Assembly: GCA_902464195.1 (NCBI GenBank)
Contig: CABQJB010000022.1
Span: forward strand, 1 to 16,121
Length of the DNA stretch: 16,121 nucleotides
Source of the DNA: an uncultured Megasphaera sp.
GTDB lineage: Bacteria; Bacillota; Negativicutes; Veillonellales; Megasphaeraceae
Direction: 5' to 3'
Shown: positions 1-6,637 of the stretch, piece by piece
How the letters are laid out: the number at the start of each line of letters is the position of its first letter
Numbering within the stretch: the stretch's first letter is position 1
Translations under genes and position numbers: made by a program
Notes under the pieces: model-generated
The model's database searches: none
The model's input: the letters and a program-made list of their open reading frames with translations, nothing else
Told to the model about the DNA's origin: nothing

Positions 1-732
1 GAGCTGGGCGTCCCCGTATTCGTGCGCCACAAAAACCACCTGGAGCTGACAAAGACCGGCCGTTATGCCGTCTATTACGCCCAGCGCGTCCTCCAGGAAA
101 ACCAAGATTTCTGTGACCGCATCCGCAGCTATGACCGAAGCCTGCATACCCTCTCCATCGGCTACTGTGCACCGGTCCCGCAGATGGTGCTGACGCCCTT
201 GCTGAACGGGATTTTCCAGGGCATGACCTTATCGGCTGACATGAAGGACGATGATACCTTCCCGGAAGGCCTGCGCCGCCAGACCTATCAGCTGGCCATC
301 ATGCATACCCGGCCGGACGGCGACGACTTCTTCGTCAAGAAATGCGGCAGCGAACGGCTCTATCTCTCGGTCCGCGCGTCGGACCCCCTGGCCTTTTATC
401 CGCAAGTCCGCCTGCAGGACCTGGATGGCCGAGCCATCCTGCTCTTTTCTCATATCGGCTTCTGGATGAAAATGACCCGTGAAAAGACACCTCACGCCCG
501 CTATTTGCTGCAAGTCCAGCGGGATACATTCCGGGAACTGACGGAGCATTCGGACTACCCCTGCTTTTCATCCAGCTATTTTCTCGGACAGGGACAAAAA
601 ATCCCGGGCCGCATCAACATTTCCCTGGCGGACACGGAATGTCAGACAGACTACTACCTCGTCTGCCTGAAAAACGAACAGAAACGCTATGAAAAACTTT
701 TCCAGCAAATCGACGCCCGGACGATTCTCTGA
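1..732 (+). CDS. LysR-family transcriptional regulator, 5'-truncated by window edge
   Basis: Reading frame 1 is open from the first base to the TGA at 730-732, giving 243 residues without a start, so the gene begins outside the window. The first residues (ELGVPVFVRH, then LELTKTG) match the end of the LysR winged helix-turn-helix, where the usual pattern is ELGVPLFxR...LTxxG; about 35 N-terminal residues are missing. A linker helix follows (YAVYYAQRVLQENQ), then an effector-binding domain of the periplasmic-binding-protein fold, with the typical strand (LSIGYCAPVPQMVL) near residue 46 of the fragment. LysR proteins usually bind a small molecule and control a neighbouring or divergent gene. 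The target may lie left of the window, since the gene on the right is in the same direction with its own promoter. The effector cannot be predicted. Family assignment is firm; function is open. Confidence 0.85.
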   Translation, partial: ELGVPVFVRHKNHLELTKTGRYAVYYAQRVLQENQDFCDRIRSYDRSLHTLSIGYCAPVPQMVLTPLLNGIFQGMTLSADMKDDDTFPEGLRRQTYQLAIMHTRPDGDDFFVKKCGSERLYLSVRASDPLAFYPQVRLQDLDGRAILLFSHIGFWMKMTREKTPHARYLLQVQRDTFRELTEHSDYPCFSSSYFLGQGQKIPGRINISLADTECQTDYYLVCLKNEQKRYEKLFQQIDARTIL

Positions 733-798
733 GGCCTGCCCTCTGGCCGGTACAGGATACTACCCTAAAGGTGCCTTCTTACGGAAAAAAGAAAAACG

Positions 799-807
799 TG
801 TTATAAT
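799..807 (+). promoter_or_regulatory. Extended -10 promoter for the secreted-protein gene
   Basis: TGTTATAAT is an exact extended -10 element (TGnTATAAT). It ends 31 bases before the ATG at 839. A weak -35 candidate, TTACGG, lies at 779-784 with a 17-base spacer. It falls between the LysR stop and the next Shine-Dalgarno site, so it gives this gene its own start of transcription. Confidence 0.6.
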
Positions 808-838
808 GCCTTCATCTAAAATGAGGAGGGTTTTCATT

Positions 839-2134
839 ATGTACCAAAGACTACTCGTTACGTTCCTGGCATCCCTGATGCCCCTGGCCGTCATGGGGGC
901 TGCCGTCCCACAACCGGCGCACCCGCCGCTGACGGCGGCGGCCTCCAGCGGCTCATCGGTCACGAAACCACTGGCTGCCGTAATAACGAAAAGTGAAGGC
1001 CGCGCCATCCGCACCGTCACGGACAGCACGTATGACGGTCTCTTTGCAGCACCATCTGCCGAAGCCGGTGTACGCGACATCATAAAAGCCGGCCGATTCC
1101 GCATCAACGGCTTCGCCATCCCGGCCGACGCCCAGACCCTGGCCAAAGACTGGCCGAAGGGCTATACCGTCAATGGTACGGTCTGGCTCGCCAAAGAAGG
1201 GGACCATTACGTCGTCGATAAAAAAACCTATACGGCTTATGACGACGCGGCCCTGGCAGTGGTGAAGCGCATCCCGGCGGGACTGGAAATCCGCATTTAC
1301 GACCAGGACGGCGATCACCATGGGGATGCCATCGAAGCCAGCGTATGGGAAGCCATCATTCCCCAGACCCTGGATACGGATGACGCCGGCAACATCCTCG
1401 TACGCCGACTGTCAGCCAGCGCCTATCCCCCGGCCGTCCCCGGAGAAGGCCGGGCGTATGATGCGTCCCATTTCACCGAAGGAAGCGGTGAAAAAGTCGC
1501 CCCGGAAAACATGGATGCCTCCATCAGGCCCGGCGATATGGCCCTTTTCGCCTATACGCCATCGGGCTGGACCCTCCGGCGGGCCATTCCCGTAACGGGA
1601 CCGCTGCAGGCGGCCAAGGACCACCGCTATTACCAGCTGAACGGGGTCCGCTATCCCGACGCCATGCGTTTTTCCCGCGACAACCTGCCGATTTCCAACC
1701 GCTGCGGTGAATTCATCAATACCCTGCATTACTTCAAGGCCATGCACCGTCCGGAAGCCCCGGCCGTCACCTTATGGCTCGTCCCCACCTCGTCCGGCCA
1801 GCCCGGTGCGCCTGCCGGTTTTACGTCCGGGGACAGTGCCGCTCCGCTCCTGAAACAGGCCCTGCGCCAGAGCTGGCAGCAGCTGGCCCATACGGCCATC
1901 AGCACGGACGGCCGCGGCGTTCCTGCCGGCAAACCCTGGATGACGCCGTCTGCCTATCATCAGGCTGCTGAAGTCATCACAGCCGCCCAGAAGGTCTATG
2001 ACCAGCGCCAGGCGCCGGTCATCATGGATTACGAACGCTATCTGCTCTACCTGGCCCTGAATGGCGGCCAGGACGACATCGGCGCCCGATATGCCGGATA
2101 CGACTTCGAAGGCATCCACCAGGCCGGCCACTGA
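839..2134 (+). CDS. Secreted protein of unknown function with EF-hand-like loop and FIVAR-like C-terminal module
   Basis: The frame is open upstream to 689, but the ATG at 839 is preferred: GAGGAGGG lies at 823-830, an extended -10 promoter at 799-807, and the protein then starts with a signal peptide (MYQRLLVTFLASLMPLAVMG, cut probably after an Ala near residue 21-22). The 431-residue product has a low-complexity Pro/Ala/Ser stretch at about 22-48. An acidic loop, DQDGDHHGDAIE, sits at 155-166 and resembles a calcium-binding EF-hand or dockerin loop. The last 100 residues look like a FIVAR module: a helix, then STDGRGVPAGKPWMTP at 355-370, then a helix with AAQKVYD. FIVAR modules occur in exported cell-wall and carbohydrate-interacting proteins of Firmicutes. 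No catalytic motif is visible. It may bind calcium and surface glycans, but this is inference. It ends 7 bases from the convergent LRAT-like gene. Confidence 0.75.
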   Translation: MYQRLLVTFLASLMPLAVMGAAVPQPAHPPLTAAASSGSSVTKPLAAVITKSEGRAIRTVTDSTYDGLFAAPSAEAGVRDIIKAGRFRINGFAIPADAQTLAKDWPKGYTVNGTVWLAKEGDHYVVDKKTYTAYDDAALAVVKRIPAGLEIRIYDQDGDHHGDAIEASVWEAIIPQTLDTDDAGNILVRRLSASAYPPAVPGEGRAYDASHFTEGSGEKVAPENMDASIRPGDMALFAYTPSGWTLRRAIPVTGPLQAAKDHRYYQLNGVRYPDAMRFSRDNLPISNRCGEFINTLHYFKAMHRPEAPAVTLWLVPTSSGQPGAPAGFTSGDSAAPLLKQALRQSWQQLAHTAISTDGRGVPAGKPWMTPSAYHQAAEVITAAQKVYDQRQAPVIMDYERYLLYLALNGGQDDIGARYAGYDFEGIHQAGH

Positions 2135-2141
2135 GTTCCCG

Positions 2142-2720
2142 TCAGTCCTTGGATTCCCAGTCCCGGCGCAGCTTGTCCACGACTTGCGCCGTCAAATCGT
2201 GCCAGGCATCCTGAAGCCACTGATTCCGCTGCGCGTCGTCACCGAGACATTCCAAGGCTTTGGGGATGGCCCTGCCGAAGAGGATATCTTCCGTCTGATG
2301 GCTGCGATAGACGCCGAGCTTGCAGGCATTGGCAAAATGCTCGCAGTTATGGAAGAGCAGGTCGTATTTCTTATTGCCCAGGCAAGCCCGTGCAAAGGCG
2401 ATGGTTTCCGGCACGGAACAGAGCTGCGCCTGTTCGGCAGGCGTATACTGCCGCACTTCCACGTCGCCGCCCTGGCGGAATTCCTCGAACGACGTCGCCC
2501 GGATTTCCGTATCCCACCAGTCGATGGGATTGTAGTCATCATCGCCGGCAAAGGCGATGACTTCGTCGTCGCTGACATAGATGCCGTGATGGTAATACAA
2601 GCCTCCCAGCCGGCGCACGCGGATATGGTCGCCCCTGACGGGTGCCTGCCGGGCCCAATGTTCCGGTGCCCCGTCGTCCTGCAATAAGGATAAAATCGAA
2701 TTCAAATCAATGGCCATCAT
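2142..2720 (-). CDS. LRAT-domain (NlpC/P60-like fold) protein
   Basis: The 192-residue protein carries the two sequence marks of the lecithin:retinol acyltransferase family: a His strand, YYHHGIYVS at 42-50 (catalytic His probably H44, in the HxGxY pattern), and the Cys helix HNCEHFA at 124-130 (C126 nucleophile). The order is the permuted one of LRAT/HRASLS proteins: His first, Cys later. VRGDHIRVRR at 28-37 matches the usual GDxIxxxR strand before the His. No signal peptide or membrane segment is seen, so it is probably cytoplasmic. Bacterial members are mostly uncharacterised; acyltransferase, thioesterase or amidase activity on lipid or peptide substrates is possible. Two adjacent ATGs (2720 and 2717) follow GGGAG at 2730-2726; the second gives the better spacing (8 bases) and would shorten the protein by one residue. 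A TTG at 2735 lies upstream of this site and is unlikely. A 208-residue ORF on the opposite strand is a shadow. Confidence 0.82.
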   Translation of the reverse strand: MMAIDLNSILSLLQDDGAPEHWARQAPVRGDHIRVRRLGGLYYHHGIYVSDDEVIAFAGDDDYNPIDWWDTEIRATSFEEFRQGGDVEVRQYTPAEQAQLCSVPETIAFARACLGNKKYDLLFHNCEHFANACKLGVYRSHQTEDILFGRAIPKALECLGDDAQRNQWLQDAWHDLTAQVVDKLRRDWESKD

Positions 2721-2784
2721 CGTCACTCCCAACAAAATTGCCTAATTCTTACCAGGCTGTCACTCTTCTTTTACATAATGTCCG

Positions 2785-2980
2785 TATAGTAATAACTGTA
2801 AACGAAGTCAGCTATCCCCGGCGGCAACCCACCGGCCTGTTACCGAACCCCTCTGCCAGGATGGCCTCCCGACCAAAATCGGAGAGGTTCGCCGTACTGT
2901 CCACCGGCCAGCGTGCCGCTAAAATTGGTATCATAGAATCAGAAAGAACCCCGGAGACCTCCCGCTCCGGGGCTTTTTCT
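2785..2980 (+). ncRNA. Candidate structured non-coding RNA ending in an intrinsic terminator
   Basis: A -10-like TATAGT (2785-2790, no good -35) precedes about 180 bases with nested long-range pairing, ending in a plus-strand terminator (2949-2980). Pairings found by eye are GGCGGCA 2820-2826 with TGCCGCT 2914-2920 (one G-U); GTTAC 2839-2843 with GTAC 2894-2897 (one bulge); GAACCCCTC 2845-2853 with GAGAGGTTC 2882-2890 (8 of 9 pairs); and a small hairpin GCCA/TGGC at 2855-2865. I compared it from memory with common riboswitches, 6S RNA and the SRP RNA and found no convincing match. No gene is placed directly after the terminator, so a free small RNA fits better than a leader. Strand choice rests on the terminator's T-run. 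Confidence 0.35.
2949..2980 (+). terminator. Intrinsic terminator, no gene directly upstream
   Basis: CCCCGGAG (2949-2956) pairs perfectly with CTCCGGGG (2965-2972) around an 8-base loop and is followed by CTTTTTCT. The T-run is on the plus strand. No plus-strand gene precedes it, which supports a small transcript ending here. Confidence 0.7.
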
Positions 2981-3074
2981 GCTCCGGCTCAATTCCATAA
3001 AACTGATTGCGCCTTATTGGAATCACCCGCCGTTTAAAATCAGCGTAACAGGTTTGCCCAAAAAAGGCAAGCCA

Positions 3075-3108
3075 AAAGGACTTGTCGCAATGGCAAGCCC
3101 TTTTTTTG
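3075..3108 (+). terminator. Second orphan intrinsic terminator
   Basis: AAAAGGACTTGTC (3075-3087) pairs with GGCAAGCCCTTTT (3093-3105) around GCAAT, with one mismatch and one G-U, followed by further T residues to 3108. The octamer GGCAAGCC of the 3' arm also occurs upstream at 3067-3074. No gene lies between this and the previous terminator. Confidence 0.6.
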
Positions 3109-3256
3109 ATTCTTTTTTCAAGAATCGTATTCTTGATGAATCGTTATATATTTTTTTCATGATATTTTAGGGCGATGTTAGTTTATAAGCGTATGCCTGT
3201 AACCCCTACTGTATATTATCATAAATTGATGAGCTGCTTATCTTTTTCTTAGGTAC

Positions 3257-3285
3257 TTACGCCGGTTCCTATCCGTCTGTATAAT
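3257..3285 (+). promoter_or_regulatory. Promoter of the TauE/SafE transporter gene
   Basis: A perfect -10, TATAAT at 3280-3285, lies 25 bases before the start codon. The -35 region at 17-base spacing is poor (TTACGC at 3257-3262). Confidence 0.5.
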
Positions 3286-3310
3286 ATGTTCAGATAGGAG
3301 ATGACCCGGC

Positions 3311-4060
3311 ATGATGGCAACGTATTTGGAGCTGTTTTTGCAACATATCCAGCCTTTTCTTTGTGTTATCCTAGCTGCCTATTTACAATCGGTGACGGGA
3401 TTCGGACTGGCTATTATCACAGCCCCGTTGCTGATGTTTTTTTATGATTCCAAAACAGTCGTGACGCTCGTATTGCTGCTGGCCTGCAGCGGCAACCTGG
3501 CACAGTGTCTTTTCTATTTCCGTAAGGCCTACCTGAAACTAGTCCTTTGGCTTTATCTTGGCGTTCTGCTGGGCGAAGGGCCGGGGTTCCTGATTTATGA
3601 TACCGTAAGCAGTACGGCATTGAAACTCATCGTAGACGGCTCGATTATCTTATCCATGCTACTCATTCAGTGGACACACCATACCTTTAGAGAAACGACG
3701 GCGCACACGGTAACGACCGGATTTTTTGCCGGTATCGCTTCGGTCACGACGGGAATGGGCGGCCCGCCGCTCATGATGTATCTGGCCAATACCCGGCTCG
3801 ATCCGGACCGGTTGCGTGCCAGCTACTTCATTTTTTTCTTTATTTCGAATTTCACCTCCCTCTTAGTCGAATTGGCCGGCGGATACGATGTATGCGCCTC
3901 GCTGACCGATTTTTTCTATCTGCTCCCGGCACTGGTCATCGGGCTGATTATAGGAAATCTGACCTATTCCTACATTTCTCAACAGCGGATCCGCCAAATC
4001 ATCTGGATTCTCCTCTATGGAGCTTCCTTGTCCGGAATCATCCAAACGCTATGGCCCTAA
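3311..4060 (+). CDS. TauE/SafE (TSUP) family membrane transporter
   Basis: The 249-residue hydrophobic protein has about eight membrane segments in two related halves. Each half starts with the family's hallmark glycine-rich motif: SVTGFGLAIITAPLL at 27-41 and SVTTGMGGPPLMMYL at 144-158. TSUP proteins export or import sulfite, sulfoacetate, thiosulfate or other small organic acids and anions across the inner membrane; the substrate here cannot be read from sequence. Length is typical. The start is the ATG at 3311 (a second ATG follows directly), with AGGAG at 3296-3300 and a TATAAT box at 3280. It is transcribed alone, and its stop codon overlaps that of the convergent phosphatase gene by 4 bases, leaving no room for a separate terminator. 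Confidence 0.88.
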   Translation: MMATYLELFLQHIQPFLCVILAAYLQSVTGFGLAIITAPLLMFFYDSKTVVTLVLLLACSGNLAQCLFYFRKAYLKLVLWLYLGVLLGEGPGFLIYDTVSSTALKLIVDGSIILSMLLIQWTHHTFRETTAHTVTTGFFAGIASVTTGMGGPPLMMYLANTRLDPDRLRASYFIFFFISNFTSLLVELAGGYDVCASLTDFFYLLPALVIGLIIGNLTYSYISQQRIRQIIWILLYGASLSGIIQTLWP

Positions 4061-4560
4061 TGAGTACGGACATTCGCCGTACAGTCCCTCAACGAGTCCC
4101 GCAGGCAGGCCAGCAGTCCCTGACAGCCTTCCTGGACATCGTCCCAAGTCCGCTGGAAATCCCGCGTATACCATGGATCGGCCACGGGACGGGGATTTTC
4201 CGTATAATCCATGAGGAGTGAGCATTTACACTGTGGATCGCCGTGAAAAATCCGCTTCATGTCTCTCAGATTCTCGTCATCCATGCCGATGAAATAATCA
4301 TAAGTTCCATAGTCGTCTGCCGTCAGCAGGATGGCCCGCTTCCCGTCCGGGTCCATGCCATGTGCCCGGAGCAGGCGTTCCACCGGTGGATAGACCGGAT
4401 TGCCATAGCCGTTCCAGATTTCCTCATCCGTCGTAGCCGCCGATGCCACATCGAACCGTTCTGACAGACCTGCCCGCTCCGCCATCTGCCGGAACACAAA
4501 CTCCGCCATGGGCGACCGGCAGATATTGCCATGACAAACAAAATTTATCTTTGTTACCAT
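4057..4560 (-). CDS. Low-molecular-weight protein-tyrosine phosphatase
   Basis: The 167-residue protein starts with the phosphate-binding loop CHGNICRS at 9-16 (nucleophile C9, arginine R15) and ends with the general-acid motif DPWY at 128-131 (D128). These are the two defining motifs of the LMW-PTP family in the right positions, and the length is typical. It should hydrolyse phosphotyrosine esters in the cytoplasm. In many bacteria such enzymes act with a tyrosine kinase in capsule or exopolysaccharide control, but no kinase or polysaccharide gene is visible here, so a stand-alone eukaryote-like type is likely. The ATG at 4560 is preceded by AGAGGAGT (4574-4567) with a good spacer. It converges on the TauE/SafE gene with a 4-base overlap of stop codons. 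Confidence 0.9.
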   Translation of the reverse strand: MVTKINFVCHGNICRSPMAEFVFRQMAERAGLSERFDVASAATTDEEIWNGYGNPVYPPVERLLRAHGMDPDGKRAILLTADDYGTYDYFIGMDDENLRDMKRIFHGDPQCKCSLLMDYTENPRPVADPWYTRDFQRTWDDVQEGCQGLLACLRDSLRDCTANVRTH

Positions 4561-4613
4561 TTACAAACTCCTCTCTATGCCGCAAATTGCCTGTAGAAAA
4601 CGCTTTCCCCTTT

Positions 4614-4619
4614 ATTGTA
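4614..4619 (-). promoter_or_regulatory. Possible -10 box for the tyrosine phosphatase gene
   Basis: TACAAT on the minus strand lies about 54 bases before the ATG at 4560. No clear -35 element is seen, so this is a weak call. Confidence 0.3.
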
Positions 4620-4645
4620 TCAGAAAAAGGCTTGCCTTTCACTGA

Positions 4646-4885
4646 CTAAAAATAGCTCCTATTCGAGGAATCCATCAAATGATGTGCCGCATCGACCATC
4701 AGCCGGAAGCCGACAGCATCCTGCCTCTGAGTGAGGATTTCCAGCCCATTCCCCAGGTAGAACGGAGACCGGTATCCGACCAGTTCGCGAAAGGCAACAG
4801 CTTCACCATTCCTGATTTCTCCGTGTATTGGCAGAAAATAGGTGTATCCGCTCTCATCATAGCTCTTGACCGGTAGTAACAACCG
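4646..4885 (-). pseudogene. Possible gene remnant or unrecognised small ORF
   Basis: A minus-strand frame ending in TAG at 4646 has gene-like codon use over about 75 residues, with C-terminal text such as FRELVGYRSPFYLGNGLEI and a helix-like QDAVGFRLMVDAAHHLMD. It has no start codon with a Shine-Dalgarno site. The frame runs on into AT-rich promoter DNA of the next gene, where the only early start choices are TTG or an ATG at 4936 that falls inside the start region of the divergent esterase. I do not recognise the family. It may be the 3' remnant of a lost gene that once preceded the phosphatase gene, or chance. Apart from this frame, the 370-base interval 4561-4930 holds only promoters. Confidence 0.3.
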
Positions 4886-4896
4886 GATGATATACT
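4866..4896 (+). promoter_or_regulatory. Esterase promoter with dyad in the spacer
   Basis: TTGACC (4866-4871) and TATACT (4891-4896) are 19 bases apart, the -10 preceded by TG to make an extended -10 (TGATATACT, 4888-4896). Between them lies the inverted repeat CCGGT (4870-4874) and ACCGG (4882-4886), a good place for a repressor. Confidence 0.65.
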
Positions 4897-4930
4897 TAAA
4901 AAAGAACAATTGAGAAAGAGAGGATAAAAA

Positions 4931-6541
4931 ATGCAAAAAAAGAAACTGGCTGGTCTTATTTTAGCAGGACTTCTAAGTCTGAATTCTATGAATCTTGTAC
5001 AGGCGGCTTTCGGCGAGGGAACGCAGAACCATATGCAGATTCTTTGGGAAAACGCCGAATATAATCCCCATCTAAACGATCCGGTCGTGGCTCAGGATTC
5101 CACCATTGTCCGTGTAACCGGAGGAAAAATCCGTGGTTCTCTGCAAAATGGCATCTACCAGTATCTCGGGGTCCCTTATGCGGAAGCCAAGGAACGTTTT
5201 GTGAAGGCTTCGCCCGTCACATCCTGGAAAGGTGTAAAAGATGCGACAGCTTATGGGCCGATTGCCCCGCAGTATCTCTTTGGGAGTAATCAGCTGATTA
5301 CGGACGTCGCCACTTCGAATAACAATCAGAATCTGAATATCTGGACACCCTCTATCAAGAAAGGTGAAAAGAAACCGGTCATGGTCTGGTTCCACGGCGG
5401 CGGTTTCGTCAGCGGCAGTGCCAATGAAGGCTGGTACGATGGCGAAAATCTGGCCAAGAAAGGCGACGTAGTCGTAGTTGCCGTCAACCACCGACTGAAT
5501 GTCTTGGGCCATCTGGACCTTTCTGCGTATGGTGAAAAATATAAAGATTCGGCTAACGTCGGAAGCATGGATATGGTCGATGCCTTGAAATGGATCAAAA
5601 AGAATATCGCTTCCTTTGGGGGCGATCCGGAAAATGTGACGATTTTCGGCGAATCCGGCGGCGGTGCGAAAGTCCTGGAACTGATGAGCGCTCCCTCTGC
5701 TAAAGGACTGTTCCAGAAGGGAATCGTAGAAAGCGGCACGGCGCGTACAACAGGTGGCCACTTCACACCAGCTGCCATCAGCCGGGAAGCAACGGCAGAA
5801 ACACTGAAGAACCTGAATATTCAGCCTAGCGAAATCGAAAAATTACAGACCATTCCCGTAGAAAAACTGATGGAAGCTTCGGATAAAGCCATGGCTACTG
5901 TTGCTGCAAGACATAAAATCCCCGATTCCCTGAATACCGGTTATGGACTGATGTTACAGCCCGTATCGGGAACCGATTTCCTGCCGACCGATCCCGTCAC
6001 GAAAGATGGCTTTGCCGAAAGCGGCAAGGACGTAACATTGCTGATGGGGACCAACCTCAACGAATTTACGACGATTTTCCCCACCACGAAGTACAAGAAC
6101 ATGACAGATGAACAGAAAAAGCTCTATGCCAAAGCTTACCCCAATGAAGACCCGGCAGGTGCCGAAAATGTAGACGTCATGTTCCGGCCAACCAGCCTGG
6201 AAGTCTTGAATCATAAAGCAGCCCAAGGTGGCGCTCCTGTTTATGCCTATGTCTTCACAAAACAGGCCGATGCTACTGCTGGGGCATACCATACCTCGGA
6301 AATCCCATTTGTATTCAGCAATGGCAAAGAAGACCCGAAACTTCAAGACACCATGACCGAACTTTGGACGAATTTTGCCCACACGGGAGTACCCAAAGCC
6401 AAAGGAGTCCCCGAATGGAAGCCATATACGGAAGAAAATGGCAATACAATGATTTTAGATGATAAAAGTGAACTGGTACAGCATCATGATACGGCACTGC
6501 TGAACGCCCTGTTTCCAGAAAAACCAGAAAAAAATAAGTAA
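4931..6541 (+). CDS. Secreted type-B carboxylesterase/lipase (alpha/beta-hydrolase)
   Basis: The 536-residue protein has a clear signal peptide (KKK, then a hydrophobic core, cut probably after VQA near residue 25-26). The carboxylesterase type-B fold is complete: the oxyanion-hole motif HGGGF at 155-159; the nucleophile elbow GESGGG with S242; the acid E378 in GTNLNEF; and the base H454 in AYHTSEIPFVF. LNIWTP at 135-140 is the usual strand before the oxyanion loop. Such enzymes hydrolyse carboxylic esters with broad specificity; an exported one could act on dietary or plant-derived acyl or feruloyl esters, but the substrate is not readable. The ATG at 4931 follows AGAGAGGA with a 6-base spacer. 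No terminator hairpin is seen before the next gene 96 bases on, so some read-through is likely. Confidence 0.9.
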   Translation: MQKKKLAGLILAGLLSLNSMNLVQAAFGEGTQNHMQILWENAEYNPHLNDPVVAQDSTIVRVTGGKIRGSLQNGIYQYLGVPYAEAKERFVKASPVTSWKGVKDATAYGPIAPQYLFGSNQLITDVATSNNNQNLNIWTPSIKKGEKKPVMVWFHGGGFVSGSANEGWYDGENLAKKGDVVVVAVNHRLNVLGHLDLSAYGEKYKDSANVGSMDMVDALKWIKKNIASFGGDPENVTIFGESGGGAKVLELMSAPSAKGLFQKGIVESGTARTTGGHFTPAAISREATAETLKNLNIQPSEIEKLQTIPVEKLMEASDKAMATVAARHKIPDSLNTGYGLMLQPVSGTDFLPTDPVTKDGFAESGKDVTLLMGTNLNEFTTIFPTTKYKNMTDEQKKLYAKAYPNEDPAGAENVDVMFRPTSLEVLNHKAAQGGAPVYAYVFTKQADATAGAYHTSEIPFVFSNGKEDPKLQDTMTELWTNFAHTGVPKAKGVPEWKPYTEENGNTMILDDKSELVQHHDTALLNALFPEKPEKNK

Positions 6542-6586
6542 ATCTCAGATTCCGTTATAAAACAAACGTACTTGCCTCCCCTGCCA

Positions 6587-6595
6587 TGGTATACT
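6587..6595 (+). promoter_or_regulatory. Extended -10 promoter before the DUF2249-CMD gene
   Basis: TGGTATACT matches the extended -10 pattern, 42 bases before the ATG at 6638. No -35 of correct spacing is evident. Confidence 0.5.
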
Positions 6596-6637
6596 AGGTC
6601 CAGAAAGACGAAGGAAAGAGTAGAAGGAGGCATATTT

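Larger units (their letters stand above)
2721..3310. other. Gene-free stretch with two orphan terminators and a candidate structured RNA
   Basis: No convincing coding region lies between the LRAT-like start and the TauE/SafE start. The plus-strand ORF reaching 3037 has no Shine-Dalgarno site or family resemblance and runs through a terminator hairpin. The stretch holds a candidate RNA (2785-2980), two plus-strand intrinsic terminators that follow no gene, AT-rich DNA with small dyads (CAAGAATcgtATTCTTG near 3119-3135), and the promoter of the transporter. GC content falls sharply after about 3100. Confidence 0.6.

Noticed and set aside
2061..2687. 208-residue plus-strand ORF
   Set aside because: It lies antisense over the LRAT-like gene, has no ribosome-binding site and no family resemblance; the minus-strand protein has intact catalytic motifs.
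2801..2945. Known riboswitch (SAM, cobalamin, fluoride, c-di-GMP) or 6S/SRP RNA
   Set aside because: Short resemblances such as CGGCAACC and GCCAGGATGGC were seen, but the conserved cores of these classes are not present.
2642..3037. 131-residue plus-strand ORF in the gene-free stretch
   Set aside because: Begins inside the LRAT-like gene, lacks a Shine-Dalgarno site and reads through a terminator hairpin.
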